Assembly (NCBI RefSeq): GCF_001402875.1
Contig: NZ_CP012946.1
Location: forward strand, 2,520,001-2,584,000
Length of the DNA stretch: 64,000 bases
Reading direction: 5' to 3'
DNA from: Blastochloris viridis
Lineage (GTDB): Bacteria > Pseudomonadota > Alphaproteobacteria > Rhizobiales > Xanthobacteraceae
The notes beneath the pieces are model-generated. The model made no database searches and was not told the DNA's origin. It worked only from the letters and a program-made list of their open reading frames with translations. Positions within the stretch are counted from its first letter, which is position 1. Every line of letters begins with the position of its first letter. Below are positions 1 through 8,367 of this stretch, one piece after another. The translations under genes and the position numbers were made by a program.

Positions 1-1
1 G

Positions 2-196
2 CTGGCGGTGCGGAACACCGGCAACATGCGCTGGAAGCGGTTCTTCTATCGCACGCTGTGCGAGGCCGACGGCTTGGTGATGTGCACCACGCCGGTGTGC
101 TCGGCCTGCGGCGATTTCGAAAGCTGCTTTGGCGAGGAGACCGGCGAAAGCCGGCTCGCACGCATCCGCCGCGCCAGCGAAGTCGTGCGAATCTAG
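2..196 (+). CDS. nifQ: NifQ, C-terminal end (partial at window start)
   Basis: Only the last 64 residues are inside the window; the reading frame is open from base 2. The tail carries the NifQ metal-binding signature C-x4-C-x2-C-x5-C (MCTTPVCSACGDFESCFG), preceded by the family's conserved MRWKRFFY segment. NifQ is a molybdenum-binding iron-sulfur protein that delivers Mo for assembly of the nitrogenase FeMo-cofactor in the cytoplasm. It sits upstream of the iscA-nifU-nifS-nifV-nifW operon, which fits. The gene start is off the window, so promoter and full length are unknown. Confidence 0.88.
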   Translation: MAVRNTGNMRWKRFFYRTLCEADGLVMCTTPVCSACGDFESCFGEETGESRLARIRRASEVVRI

Positions 197-218
197 CGCG
201 AGCCTTGTCCCCTTTGTC

Positions 219-252
219 ATCCCGGACGGCGCGGCCCGCGCCGAGCCGGGAT
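219..252. repeat. REP-like palindrome downstream of nifQ
   Basis: An imperfect stem-loop (ATCCCGG arm at 219-225, CCGGGAT arm at 246-252, with GC-rich inner pairing) starts 22 bases after the nifQ stop. This type of palindrome is scattered in many Hyphomicrobiales genomes. It could also end nifQ transcription, but no T-run follows. Confidence 0.5.
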
Positions 253-295
253 CGTTCAACAGGTATTCGCCTCCCTGCTGAACGGCCCCGGGTCT

Positions 296-315
296 GGCGG
301 AACCATGGTTCCGCC
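296..315. repeat. Perfect 20-bp palindrome in nifQ-iscA spacer
   Basis: GGCGGAACCATGGTTCCGCC is a perfect self-complementary sequence. It lies between nifQ and the sigma-54 promoter of the iscA operon. It could be a protein-binding site or part of an intergenic repeat; nothing further can be said from sequence. Confidence 0.45.
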
Positions 316-361
316 GCCCGGGGCGACGCGTTTGGGCGCGCCACGGCAGCTCCCACCCGAC

Positions 362-416
362 AAACCCGACAATCCGCCGGCGTCGCCTTTGCGACGGCGC
401 AGCCTGTGTCGGGTTT
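362..416. other. Two-tier stem-loop upstream of the iscA promoter
   Basis: AAACCCGACA (362-371) is exactly complementary to TGTCGGGTTT (407-416). The enclosed 35 bases contain a second GC-rich hairpin around GCGTCGC/GCGACGGCGC. The structure ends about 55 bases before the predicted -24 element. It may separate nifQ transcription from the downstream operon. No canonical NifA site (TGT-N10-ACA) was found in this 327-base spacer. Confidence 0.4.
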
Positions 417-469
417 CGCCCAATCCGGCAAAGCGAGACAACACAACGGTTCGCGGCCATCGGCCCGGC

Positions 470-485
470 CGGCACGGATGTTGCT
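470..485 (+). promoter_or_regulatory. Sigma-54 (-24/-12) promoter for iscA-nifUSVW
   Basis: CGGCACGGATGTTGCT matches the RpoN consensus TGGCACG-N4-TTGCW with exact GG-N10-GC spacing (GG at 471-472, GC at 483-484). It lies 38 bases upstream of the iscA start codon, as expected for a NifA/RpoN-driven nif operon. Transcription should begin around position 495-497. Confidence 0.8.
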
Positions 486-523
486 TGGGTTCCCGGCAAC
501 AAATGTCGGTCGAGGAGCCAGTT

Positions 524-844
524 ATGATCGTGCTCACCCAGGAAGCCGCGAACGCCGTCAAGTCGGCGATGGCCAAGACCGGGAAGGAAGACGCCGGCCT
601 GCGCATCATGGTCGAGTCCGGCGGTTGCGCCGGCTACAAATACCTGATCGGGCTCGATCCCGCCCCGCGCGAGGACGACGCCGTGATCGAGACCTCAGGC
701 GTCAAGGTGTTCATCGACCCGACCTCGCAGCCACTGGTCGAGGGTCTGCAGGTCGGCTTCGTCGAGAGCTTCGAGGGCTCCGGCTTCACCTTCGAAAATC
801 CCAATGCCGCGGCGAAATGCTCGTGCGGCAAATCGTTCTGCTGA
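524..844 (+). CDS. iscA: Nif-associated IscA/HesB-type Fe-S assembly protein
   Basis: A 106-aa A-type iron-sulfur carrier. The three conserved cysteines of the family are present: Cys35 in SGGCAGYKY and the C-terminal Cys99-Ser-Cys101 pair (CSCG), plus a last Cys106. The start at 524 is chosen because GAGGAG lies 7 bases upstream; an in-frame ATG at 503 would add seven residues and has no such site. It is the first gene of the sigma-54 operon leading to nifU, nifS, nifV and nifW. This placement matches the nif-specific IscA (often called IscN or HesB) that helps build clusters for nitrogenase. The assignment to the family is firm; the nif role rests on context. Confidence 0.9.
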   Translation: MIVLTQEAANAVKSAMAKTGKEDAGLRIMVESGGCAGYKYLIGLDPAPREDDAVIETSGVKVFIDPTSQPLVEGLQVGFVESFEGSGFTFENPNAAAKCSCGKSFC

Positions 845-872
845 AACGCCCGTTCTGCTGAGGGAGGCTGCC

Positions 873-1208
873 ATGCTCGCCACTGCCGAACCACGCCGCA
901 CCACGCTCGAGCTGCCGCGCCGCACCGGCGCGCCGGCGCCGCGCCCGGTGCCGCCGGCAATCACGCTGGACGCGGCACAGATCGCGCTGATCGCCGAGGA
1001 AATCGAGGCGATGCGCCCGCGCTTCCAGCGCGACGGCGGCGACATCGAGTTCGACCGCGTCGAGGCCAACACCGTGTTCGTGCGCATGACCGGCGCCTGC
1101 TTCGGCTGCCAGCTGGCGGCCGTGTCTGTCAGCGGCGTGCAGATGAAGCTGATGGAAGCGTTGAGCCTGCCGGTGCGGGTGGTGCCGGTCGGAATGGGTC
1201 GCGGCTGA
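873..1208 (+). CDS. nifU: Short NifU-type (Nfu domain) Fe-S scaffold
   Basis: A 111-aa protein containing only the C-terminal Nfu domain of NifU, with the cluster-binding Cys76-x2-Cys79 in GACFGCQ. Classical NifU is about 300 aa and has an N-terminal IscU-like domain and a central [2Fe-2S] domain; both are absent here. The first 30 residues are a Pro/Arg-rich lead-in. The start at 873 follows AGGGAGG with good spacing, 28 bases after iscA. Located between iscA and nifS, it probably carries or transfers clusters formed by NifS to nitrogenase maturation proteins. Short NifU forms paired with IscA are known in alphaproteobacterial nif clusters, so this is not a truncation artefact. Confidence 0.87.
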   Translation: MLATAEPRRTTLELPRRTGAPAPRPVPPAITLDAAQIALIAEEIEAMRPRFQRDGGDIEFDRVEANTVFVRMTGACFGCQLAAVSVSGVQMKLMEALSLPVRVVPVGMGRG

Positions 1209-1220
1209 CCGGAGGGCGTC

Positions 1221-2459
1221 ATGAACGCGACGGCTCTCGAGGCGGCCTGCGACGCGCCGATCGGCGCGGATCAGGACGCCGATGCCAATGCCGGCCCGGT
1301 CTATCTCGACGCCAACGCCACGACGCCGATGGCCCCCGCCGTGCTGGCGGCGATGCTGCCCTACTTCTCGGCCGAGTTCGGCAACCCCTCCTCGCCCTAC
1401 GCCGCCGGCGGCCGCGCCCGCGCCGCCGTAACCGAGGCGCGAGCCCGCGTCGCCGCCGCGATCGGCGGCGAGGATTCGGAAATCGTCTTCACCTCCGGCG
1501 GCACCGAGGGTGCCAACGCCGCCATTCGCGCCGCGCTGAAGGCCAACCCCAAGCGGCGGGTGCTGGTGACCACCGCGGTCGAGCACGCTGCGGTGCGCAC
1601 CCTCGCCGACCGGCTGGAGACCCGCGGCGTGATCGTGCGCCGGGTGCCGGTGGAGTCGACCGGTGCGCTCGACATCGCCGCGTTCGAGGACGCGCTTGGC
1701 CCCGACGTTGCGGTGGTGTCGGCGATGTGGGCCAATAACGAGACCGGCACGCTGTTTCCGGTGGCCGAGCTCGCCGAGCGGGCCAAGGCCGTGGGGGCGC
1801 TGTTCCACACCGACGCGGTGCAGGCCGCCGGCAAGCTGACGATCGACGTCGCCGCCACCGCGATCGACCTGTTGTCGTTCTCCGGCCACAAGCTGCACGG
1901 CCCCAAGGGCATCGGCGCGCTCTATGTCCGCCGCGGCCTGAAATTCTCGCCGCTCATCGTCGGCGGCCGGCAGGAGCGCGGCCGGCGCGCCGGCACCGAG
2001 AACGTGCCGGCCATCGTCGGGCTCGGCGTCGCCGCCGAGCTGGCGGCCGCGGCCGATTGGTCCGGCGTCCAGGCGCTGCGCGACCGCCTCGAAGCCGAGC
2101 TGATGGCGCGGATCACCGCCGCCATGGTGCTCGGCGACCGCGGCGCGCGGCTGCCCAACACCTCCTGCATCGCCTTTGCCGGCGCCGACGCCGAGGCGGT
2201 GCTGCACCGGCTCGACCGCGCCGGCATTGCCGCCGCGTCGGGCGCGGCGTGCTCGTCGGGCTCGATCGAGCCCTCCCACGTACTGCGCGCGATGGCGGTG
2301 CCGGACACGTTCGCCCGCGGCGCCGTCCGCTTCTCGCTCAGCCGTGACACCACCGCCGCCGACATCGACCGCGTGCTCGCGGTGGTGCCCGCCATCGTCG
2401 CCGACCTCCGCCCCCCCTGCCGCCGACCCTCGCCGTCCCCGGAGAAGCTCCATGCCTAA
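1221..2459 (+). CDS. nifS: Cysteine desulfurase NifS
   Basis: A 412-aa class V aminotransferase-fold enzyme that removes sulfur from cysteine, via PLP, to feed nitrogenase cluster assembly. Visible motifs are the PLP-binding lysine Lys224 in [12 protein letters not shown], His121 in the TAVEHAAV segment, and the catalytic Cys344 in SGAACSSGS. That loop is the class I (NifS/IscS) type. An N-terminal extension of about 25 residues precedes the usual start ([10 protein letters not shown]); a GGAGG-type ribosome site 5-6 bases before 1221 supports the longer start. It follows nifU by 12 bases and overlaps nifV by 8 bases, so the two are translationally coupled. Confidence 0.96.
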   Translation: MNATALEAACDAPIGADQDADANAGPVYLDANATTPMAPAVLAAMLPYFSAEFGNPSSPYAAGGRARAAVTEARARVAAAIGGEDSEIVFTSGGTEGANAAIRAALKANPKRRVLVTTAVEHAAVRTLADRLETRGVIVRRVPVESTGALDIAAFEDALGPDVAVVSAMWANNETGTLFPVAELAERAKAVGALFHTDAVQAAGKLTIDVAATAIDLLSFSGHKLHGPKGIGALYVRRGLKFSPLIVGGRQERGRRAGTENVPAIVGLGVAAELAAAADWSGVQALRDRLEAELMARITAAMVLGDRGARLPNTSCIAFAGADAEAVLHRLDRAGIAAASGAACSSGSIEPSHVLRAMAVPDTFARGAVRFSLSRDTTAADIDRVLAVVPAIVADLRPPCRRPSPSPEKLHA

Positions 2460-3609
2460 GCTCTCGACCTCCCGCCCGGTGGTGCTCGCCGACACCACGC
2501 TGCGCGACGGCGAGCAGGCACCGGGCGTCGCCTTCACCGCCGCCGAGAAGCTGGCAATCGCCCGCGCCTTGAGCCGTGCCGGTGTGCGCGAGATCGAGAT
2601 CGGCGCCCCGGCGATGGGCGCCGATGAGATCGCCGCCATCCGCGCCGTGGTGGCGGAAAACCTGCCGCTGATGCCGATCGCCTGGTGCCGGATGACCGAA
2701 GCCGACGTCGACGCCGCGCTCGCCACCGGCGTGCCGATGGTCAACGTGTCGATCCCGGCTTCCGACATCCAGCTCGCCGCCAAGCTCAAGGCGGGCCGCG
2801 CCTTTGCGCTCGCCGCCATCGCGAAGGTGGTGCCCTACGCCCGCCGCCGCGGCCTTGACGTGGCGGTGGGCTGCGAGGACGCCTCGCGCGCCGACCCCGC
2901 CTTTCTGATCGAACTTGCGCGCGCGGCCAAGGCCGCCGGCGCGCGCCGGCTGCGCATCGCCGACACCCTCGGCGTGCTGGAGCCGTTCTCGACGTTCGAG
3001 CTGTTCCAGCGGCTTGCCGCCGAGACCGACCTCGAACTCGAAATCCACGCCCACGACGACCTCGGCCTTGCCACCGCCAACACCCTGGCCGCCGTGCGCG
3101 GCGGCGCCTCGCATGCCTCCGTCACCGTGCTCGGGCTCGGCGAGCGCGCCGGCAATGCCGCGCTGGAGGAAGTGGCGATGGGGCTCGCCCAGCACCATGG
3201 CTGCGACACCGGCATCCACTTCGCCCGGCTCGGCGCGCTGGCGATGATGGTCGCCAAGGCTGCCGGCCGCACCATTCCCAAGGGCAAGGCGATCGTCGGC
3301 GAGCACATCTTCACCCATGAATCGGGCATCCACGTCGACGGGCTGATGAAGGACCGCCGCACCTATCAGGCGCTGGACCCGGCGCTGCTCGGCCGCGACC
3401 ATGTTATCGTGGTCGGCAAGCATTCCGGCACCGCCGGCATCGGCGCCGCGCTGGCCGAGCTCGGCCTTGCCGCCTCGGCGAGCCAGATCCGCGCCATCCT
3501 GGCCCAGGTGCGCCGGCGGGCCGCCATGACCAAGCACACCGTCAATGCCGAGGAACTCGCCGGCATCTGGCGCGAGATCTGCGGCGCCGACGTCGCCGCC
3601 TGCGCTTAA
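2452..3609 (+). CDS. nifV: Homocitrate synthase NifV
   Basis: A 385-aa enzyme that condenses acetyl-CoA with 2-oxoglutarate to homocitrate, the organic ligand of FeMo-cofactor. It shows the family's first signature [15 protein letters not shown] (residues 14-28), the metal-binding HAHDDLG segment, and [14 protein letters not shown]. The length equals typical NifV. The ATG at 2452 lies inside the nifS stop region (8-base overlap) and is preceded by GGAGAAG; the much longer in-frame open frame upstream is the nifS shadow. Isopropylmalate synthase or a lysine-pathway homocitrate synthase are alternatives by family, but the nif operon position decides for NifV. Confidence 0.95.
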   Translation: MPKLSTSRPVVLADTTLRDGEQAPGVAFTAAEKLAIARALSRAGVREIEIGAPAMGADEIAAIRAVVAENLPLMPIAWCRMTEADVDAALATGVPMVNVSIPASDIQLAAKLKAGRAFALAAIAKVVPYARRRGLDVAVGCEDASRADPAFLIELARAAKAAGARRLRIADTLGVLEPFSTFELFQRLAAETDLELEIHAHDDLGLATANTLAAVRGGASHASVTVLGLGERAGNAALEEVAMGLAQHHGCDTGIHFARLGALAMMVAKAAGRTIPKGKAIVGEHIFTHESGIHVDGLMKDRRTYQALDPALLGRDHVIVVGKHSGTAGIGAALAELGLAASASQIRAILAQVRRRAAMTKHTVNAEELAGIWREICGADVAACA

Positions 3610-3624
3610 TGTGAGGATGTGACC

Positions 3625-3975
3625 ATGACCTGCACCCACACCCCCGACCTGGCACCCGACGTGATGACCAAGCTTCGCTCGGCCGGCTCGGCCGAGGAAT
3701 TCTTCGCCCTGCTCCAGCTCGACTACGATCCCAAGGTGCTCAACGTCGCCCGCCTGCACATCCTCAAGCGGATGGGCGAGTACCTCGTTGGTGAGGACAT
3801 CGACGGCCTGCCCGCGCCGATCGCCGCGGCGCGCTGCCGCGCCGTGCTGGAGCGGGCCTATGAGGAGTTTCTCACCACCACACCGCTCGAGGCACGGGTG
3901 TTCAAAGTGCTGAAGACCGCGGTCGAGCCGCCGAAGCCGCCGGCGTTCGTGCCGTTCGACGCGCTGCTGAAATAG
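3625..3975 (+). CDS. nifW: Nitrogenase-stabilising protein NifW
   Basis: A 116-aa protein of the NifW family, with the conserved AEEFFALL.LDYDPKVLNVARLHILKRM region (residues 23-51) and a Pro-rich C-terminus. NifW associates with MoFe protein and protects it from oxygen damage. ATG 3625 is preferred (GTGAGG 8 bases upstream); an in-frame GTG at 3619 is the alternative. It is the last gene of the operon begun by iscA; the following 680 bases are intergenic repeats. Confidence 0.92.
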   Translation: MTCTHTPDLAPDVMTKLRSAGSAEEFFALLQLDYDPKVLNVARLHILKRMGEYLVGEDIDGLPAPIAAARCRAVLERAYEEFLTTTPLEARVFKVLKTAVEPPKPPAFVPFDALLK

Positions 3976-4197
3976 GCGAGCGACGTCCGCTCGACAGCGA
4001 TCCCGGAGCTGACCGATATGCCAAGGCTGCGTCCGGCCTTGAGCATGGCGTTGTCGAGCTGAAGATAACCTTGGCATGTTGCGGTGCCGCAATCCCCACG
4101 TGCGGGGCATCGTCGGCGCAAGCCGTCGTCGTGCCGCACGAAGGCGTTGGCGCGATTGACAGCATCCCGCTCCGGCAACCGGACGATGGACGATTCC

Positions 4198-4429
4198 GAG
4201 GCCGTGAAGGCTGAGCTTTCTCGGTCTCATGATGAGGAGGCTGCCACCGGGTCGCGCCGCAGGCGCGCCCGATGACAGGCTCCGCGGCCGTCTCGAACCA
4301 TGGGGCCATGGGGCCGACCTCGGCTTTTTAAGTCCGCTTCATCCTTCGAGACGCCCGCTGTCGCAGGCTCCTCAGGATGAAGCGAGTTGGCGGCGGAGGA
4401 AGGTCAAGCTCAAAGGCCGCGGGAATTAT
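4198..4429 (+). repeat. Dispersed double-hairpin repeat, copy A
   Basis: First of four copies (others at 13211, 24870 and 49847). It begins GAGGCCNTGAAGGCTGA and ends CAAAGGCCGCGGG. Two palindromes are present: one around CTCATGATGAGGAGGC...GCCGTCTCGAACCATG, and one around CATCCTTCGAGACGCCCGC...GGCTCCTCAGGATGA. This copy differs from the others by about 35 extra bases between the arms of the first hairpin. With the next element it fills most of the 680-base nifW-porin spacer; 3976-4197 shows nothing recognisable. Confidence 0.8.
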
Positions 4430-4541
4430 CCGGTTTCCGTTTGATCAGCTCGGCTCTTTCTTCCCTCCCGCAAGGGGAGAGGGAAAAGACGCGCCCCTCG
4501 GCCAACGGCAGTTCCGAGCTGATCAACCGGAAACCGTATTA
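4430..4541. repeat. Long inverted repeat enclosing a small hairpin
   Basis: CGGTTTCCG-TTGATCAGCTC (about 4431-4452) is repeated in inverted orientation as GAGCTGATCAACCGGAAACCG (about 4515-4536). Between the arms is a second hairpin, CCCTCCCGCAAGGGGAGAGGG. It abuts repeat copy A directly. It looks like a small non-coding repeat element of unknown origin. Confidence 0.5.
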
Positions 4542-4601
4542 CAGAAAGCTCGGGGATTGGCTCGATCGGCCGCGTCGGCGCACGGCCCGGAATGCCACGA
4601 C

Positions 4602-4636
4602 AAAAAACCCCGGCGGTTGCCCGCCGGGGTTCTTCT
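4602..4636 (-). terminator. Rho-independent terminator of the porin gene
   Basis: On the - strand, AACCCCGGCGG-GCAA-CCGCCGGGGTT is followed by a T-run (the AAAAAA at 4602-4607 on the + strand), 22 bases after the porin stop codon. Confidence 0.88.
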
Positions 4637-4657
4637 CAAGACAACAGCGTCGCCGGA

Positions 4658-6142
4658 TCAGAAGTTCCGCTGAACGCGGAGCATGCCGGAGAAGATGTCT
4701 TCGTCGTTCTGGTAATAAGCCTTGCCGTCCGGATCGAAGTCGCCACCGACGTCGATCTTGCTGTACAGAAGTTCGACACCGATATCGAGGTTGCGAACCG
4801 GCGACCACGTGGTGTTGAAGCCGATCTGGTACAGGTTGAAGTCACGCGCGGTCGAGTAGTAACCACCCGTGCCAACGGTAGCACCGGCGTAGTTGGTCAC
4901 ACCGACGACTTCCGGAACGTCGACCGACGAATAGCCGCCGAACAGGGTCGACCGCAGACCGGGCGTCCAGAAGTGACGGAAGTCGGCGCGGATGGTCCAG
5001 GCCGAGACCTTCTCGATGCTGCCGGTCACCGGGTCGACATAGCCATCGGCCAGATCGACAACCGCGCCGGAGGTGCCGCGGATGATGCCGAGGCCAGGAC
5101 GACCGCCATTCTGGTTCTGACCGCTGAGACCGGTGTACTCGGTCGCGCCGTCAGCGTAGCTGCCCTGAACGATGAACTGATCGCCCTTGGTGAGAGAGTC
5201 GAGGTTGAAGGTGATGCCGGCACCGATGGCGAAGCCATAGTCGGTGTCGTTATCTTCCGCACGGGTGAAGCCGGCAACCTGAGCAAGATCCGAGGTATCG
5301 GACCGGAGCTGGTGGATGGCGCCGGAGAGCTGGGCCGAGCCCCACGACTGATCGATGCGGATATTGGCGACGAATTCCGGCATCGCCAAGCCAGCCTGGG
5401 CCAGGGTGCCGTCCGTATAGGAAACGTGGCCAGTGCCGTTGTCGAGATCGAAGGTGTCCGGAGTGGTGAGACCAGCCCGGGCCTGGATCTGACTGCGGCG
5501 GTTGGCAGCGTCTTCAGCCGCGATCGTCACCGACAGGCCGTTGCCGAGCGAGGCGGTGTAAGCGAACACGTTGTTCAGCTTGTTCGAGCCGACATTCGCG
5601 GTCACGAACGTGCCGAGGCCGGTCGAAAAGTCGAAGAACGACTGAACGTAGCCGAAGGTGAAGCCGGCGAACTGGATGAAGGCACGGTCCATATCGACTG
5701 CGCGAGACGACACAGAGTTGGTCAAGGTCGAAGACCCGCCAGCCGAGTCGTTGCTCACATAGAAGCGGCCGTAGGAGCGCAGCGTGCCATATTCGGTACG
5801 GGTGCGGGCGTCGAGGTCGATCGCGACGCGGGCGCGGGTGGTGGTCAGATCGTCCGCGCGATCGTAGGAGACGTTGCCGTCCTGCGTGATGTTGTTCTGG
5901 CCGATGTACAGCGGAGCGGTGCCGCCGTTCGCAAAGGCAGTGTAGTAGTCAGCGCGCAGATAGCCGCCGACCTTCAAGCACACGTCGGTGCCCGGGATGT
6001 AGTAGAAGCCGGCGCCGTAGGCGTCGCAAACCTTGACGTACTCAACGGCCTTGGACTTGGCCGGAAGATCAGCCGCTTGAGCACTGGCAACCGCCACGAG
6101 ACCCGCCGCGGAGCCGAGGAGAAGGCTCTTCACGATAGACAT
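4658..6142 (-). CDS. Outer-membrane porin (rhizobial porin family)
   Basis: A 494-aa beta-barrel porin. The first 24 residues are a clear signal peptide (MSIVKSLLLGSAAGLVAVAS, then AQAA/DLPAK). The mature N-terminus carries the family hallmarks of Bradyrhizobium-type porins: VCDAYGAGFYYIPGTDVCLKVGG, with two cysteines, and then a RADYY strand. The C-terminus ends in Phe (MLRVQRNF), as is usual for BamA-assembled barrels. The start at 6142 is set by a GGAGGT site; the open frame extends upstream without support. It is monocistronic, with its own terminator. It would allow diffusion of small hydrophilic solutes; its place inside the nif region is probably incidental. Confidence 0.93.
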   Translation of the reverse strand: MSIVKSLLLGSAAGLVAVASAQAADLPAKSKAVEYVKVCDAYGAGFYYIPGTDVCLKVGGYLRADYYTAFANGGTAPLYIGQNNITQDGNVSYDRADDLTTTRARVAIDLDARTRTEYGTLRSYGRFYVSNDSAGGSSTLTNSVSSRAVDMDRAFIQFAGFTFGYVQSFFDFSTGLGTFVTANVGSNKLNNVFAYTASLGNGLSVTIAAEDAANRRSQIQARAGLTTPDTFDLDNGTGHVSYTDGTLAQAGLAMPEFVANIRIDQSWGSAQLSGAIHQLRSDTSDLAQVAGFTRAEDNDTDYGFAIGAGITFNLDSLTKGDQFIVQGSYADGATEYTGLSGQNQNGGRPGLGIIRGTSGAVVDLADGYVDPVTGSIEKVSAWTIRADFRHFWTPGLRSTLFGGYSSVDVPEVVGVTNYAGATVGTGGYYSTARDFNLYQIGFNTTWSPVRNLDIGVELLYSKIDVGGDFDPDGKAYYQNDEDIFSGMLRVQRNF

Positions 6143-6474
6143 AGGTAACCTCCGAATTCTCTCTCTCGTTCTGATGGAGCGGGTGCTGTCCGCAGTGTTG
6201 CCACCTGGGAAGTTCCCCAAACCCCTTGCCCAGTCGTTACTAACCTATCGATTCTTCAGATCGCTTCGGCAGTCCGGTCCGGGGCGAGGCGGGGTTCCCC
6301 CCTCCGTCGCAACGCCAACATGGCCCGGCATTGTTTCGCAATCAACGATTCGGAACGCTTCCAACCGGTTCTGGCGCCGCATTTCCAGGACGTGTTGCAT
6401 TCATGCCACTGGCGGTTGGGGGTAACGCGCGGTTACCGCATCCGTCGGATCGGCCAAGCCGGCGTTTGTGCTCC
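6143..6474. other. Intergenic region between porin and ureE
   Basis: 332 bases with no gene. They hold the porin promoter and leader (GGAGGT ribosome site at its left end) and the 3' end of ureE transcription. No convincing -35/-10 pair, terminator or conserved RNA was recognised. Confidence 0.3.
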
Positions 6475-7044
6475 TTAACCCTTGTGGCCGCAGCCGCATT
6501 CGCCGTGATGGTGGTGCGCATGATCGGGCTGCCGGCCGTGCTGATGCCCGGGCGCGTCCTCGCCATGGGAGGCGCAGCCGCAGCTCTGGGCGTCGTGATC
6601 GTGGCCGTGGTGGTCGTGGTGCGCCGGCTCGGGGGCGAACGGCCGCTCGACCGCGACGGCCATGCCACCTTGGCTGCGCACCAGCTCGGCCAGCGCGGCG
6701 TCGTGCGGAATGAACAATGCGTCCTCGCCGACCTCGACCGCGACGTGGCGGCCGCCGAGCTGCCAGGCGAGCCGGAGCAGGCGGGCGGAGGCGTTGGCCG
6801 TGACGCGGAACAGCCGTTCCGGGGCCGCGACCACCTTCACCAGCCCACCGTCATCCAGCTTCAACGCGTCGCCATCAGCCAGCAGCACCGTCCTGCCGAG
6901 CGCCAGCACCAGCTCGCGGCCGCCGTCGGTTTTGATGCGCCCATCGCCGCACACCCGCGCGCGATGGTCCAGGGTAACGGTTTCGACGACCCGCTCGTCC
7001 CTTACGGCAGGACGGCGGACGACGTGGGCGGCGCGCAGCGACAT
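6475..7044 (-). CDS. ureE: UreE urease accessory / nickel chaperone with His-rich tail
   Basis: A 189-aa UreE family protein. The N-terminal half has the family pattern VTLDHRARVCGDGRIKT...GDAL.LDDGGLVKVVAAPE; the second domain has LLRLAWQLGGRH. The final 45 residues are rich in His, Asp and Cys (HHDHHGHDHD, HAHHHHGECGCGH) and would bind several nickel ions. Family knowledge: UreE delivers Ni2+ to apo-urease through UreG. The start at 7044 is chosen by AGGAG 8 bases upstream; the open frame runs further without a start site. hupE lies upstream in the same direction but 480 bases away. No urease structural gene is in the window, so the client could also be a hydrogenase. Confidence 0.85.
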   Translation of the reverse strand: MSLRAAHVVRRPAVRDERVVETVTLDHRARVCGDGRIKTDGGRELVLALGRTVLLADGDALKLDDGGLVKVVAAPERLFRVTANASARLLRLAWQLGGRHVAVEVGEDALFIPHDAALAELVRSQGGMAVAVERPFAPEPAHHDHHGHDHDAQSCGCASHGEDAPGHQHGRQPDHAHHHHGECGCGHKG

Positions 7045-7234
7045 CGGGCGAACTCCTGCTTGAATATCCTCGGCAACCAAGCGGCCTCGCGGAAGTAATA
7101 TGACAGCCCGGACTTCGACAGAACGTCGGGCAAAGGTGGAAGCGGCCCGGCGACAACGCCTCACGCGGCGGTTGATCGCGCTTGATACGAGGTCCGGTTG
7201 ATCCCCTCCTGATCTCGGGAACCAATCCTCGCCG

Positions 7235-7320
7235 GACGAAGCCTTGATCGGAAAAGGGACTTTTCGACGGCCGCGACGACGAAACGCCGGCCTGATCGGA
7301 ACCACGGCCGGCTGCCGCCG
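7235..7320 (+). repeat. Second dispersed repeat family, copy 1
   Basis: TTGATCGGAA, then a G-run, then ACTTTTCGACGG, then CGACGACGAAAC.CCGGCCTGA. A matching stretch occurs at 41527-41600. It fills part of the 480-base ureE-hupE spacer (7045-7524). The rest of that spacer shows only the palindrome at 7479. Confidence 0.55.
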
Positions 7321-7478
7321 CCGATGGCCTGATCAGCCGGACTTCGTCCCTCAGACAAAAGCCGAAGCCGGGCTCGCGGTTCCGGTGACCCGGCATGCGG
7401 GAGGGGCCGCACCGTCGTCCCGGCGGCACCGCGCGCAATACCGCCGTTGCGTGCTCGTCCCGACGGCGGAGGCGCAAG

Positions 7479-7502
7479 GCGGGCCGGCTTAAGCCGGCCC
7501 GC
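7479..7502 (-). terminator. Perfect 24-bp palindrome after hupE
   Basis: The sequence is fully self-complementary (arms GCGGGCCGGCTT / AAGCCGGCCCGC) and lies 23 bases downstream of the hupE stop. It could act as a transcription terminator or 3'-end stabiliser, although there is no T-run. Confidence 0.5.
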
Positions 7503-7524
7503 AATATCGCGCGCCGCTGGCGGG

Positions 7525-8151
7525 CTACGCCACCAGCAGCACCACGCCGAGCGCGGCGGCCGCGCCGCCCGCCACCCGGCCGAGAATCCGGCGGTCGGTG
7601 CGGATCAGACCCACGCCGAGGCCGATGCCAATGATGTGGATCAGCGCGGTCGAGAGCGAGAAGCCGGCGACATAGAACCAGAAGTTTTGGTCCGGCGCCT
7701 CGGCACCGTGGGCAAAGCCGTGAAAAAAGGCGAAGCCCGCCACCACCACCGCGCCGAGCGCCAGCGGCGGGCGAATGCCGAGCGCGAGCAGGCTGCCGAC
7801 CGCGATCAGCGAGCCGGTGATCACCATCTCCACCGCCGGCACCTCCACCGCATCGTGGGCGACGACGGCGCCGACGACCATCGCCGCCACGAAGGCGAGC
7901 GGCCACCACAACACGCTGCGGCCGCCGGCCAGCGCCGACCACAGCCCGACGCACAGCATGGCGACCAGATGGTCCGGCCCGGTGATCGGGTGGAGGAAGC
8001 CTTCGAGCGGAGAAAAGGTGTCGCCATGGCCGGTATGGGCGAGCGCCGGCGTGGCGGCCAGCGCCGCCAGCGCGAACAGGCCGAGGCCAAGCGCGCGCCC
8101 GCGGCCCGCCGTCCCGGCGGTCGGCTCCGTCGTCGTAATGGGCGTTGTCAT
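7525..8151 (-). CDS. hupE: HupE/UreJ family nickel permease
   Basis: A 208-aa integral membrane protein. Residues 1-38 hold a hydrophobic leader ending in ATPALAHTGHGD. The signature motif HPITGPDHLVAM (about residues 54-65) is the nickel-binding HPxxGxDH of the HupE/UreJ family. About six further transmembrane segments follow, with a second histidine patch FFHGFAHG. Family role: nickel uptake for NiFe-hydrogenase or urease. With ureE downstream in the same direction it forms a small nickel-handling pair. The start at 8151 follows GGGGAG. Confidence 0.88.
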   Translation of the reverse strand: MTTPITTTEPTAGTAGRGRALGLGLFALAALAATPALAHTGHGDTFSPLEGFLHPITGPDHLVAMLCVGLWSALAGGRSVLWWPLAFVAAMVVGAVVAHDAVEVPAVEMVITGSLIAVGSLLALGIRPPLALGAVVVAGFAFFHGFAHGAEAPDQNFWFYVAGFSLSTALIHIIGIGLGVGLIRTDRRILGRVAGGAAAALGVVLLVA

Positions 8152-8367
8152 AGGCAGTCACTCCCCGAGGAACCGCTTCATTATCCGTGCGGCTGCAACC
8201 ATCGTAAACACGACCATGGGACGTTGCAAAGGCTGCACGGGATGGCCTTTCGGCCGATGGCGCGGTCGGCTGGACCCACGGCCAGCGCGAAACGGCGGGG
8301 CGTCGGGCCGCAGCCATCCGGCTGCCCGGCAGCGGTCTCGGAAAATTCGCGCGCGGCGGTCCTTTGC

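Noticed and set aside
405..445. TGTGTCGGG...CGAGACAACACA before iscA as a NifA site
   Set aside because: The TGT and ACA triplets are not 10 bases apart; only exact TGT-N10-ACA was accepted.
873..1208. Short nifU as a truncated or broken gene
   Set aside because: Good ribosome site, intact Nfu domain, and the short form is known next to iscA in alphaproteobacterial nif clusters.
4592..6148. A 518-codon open frame on the + strand over the porin
   Set aside because: Antisense of a clear porin with signal peptide and terminal Phe; its composition is non-protein-like.
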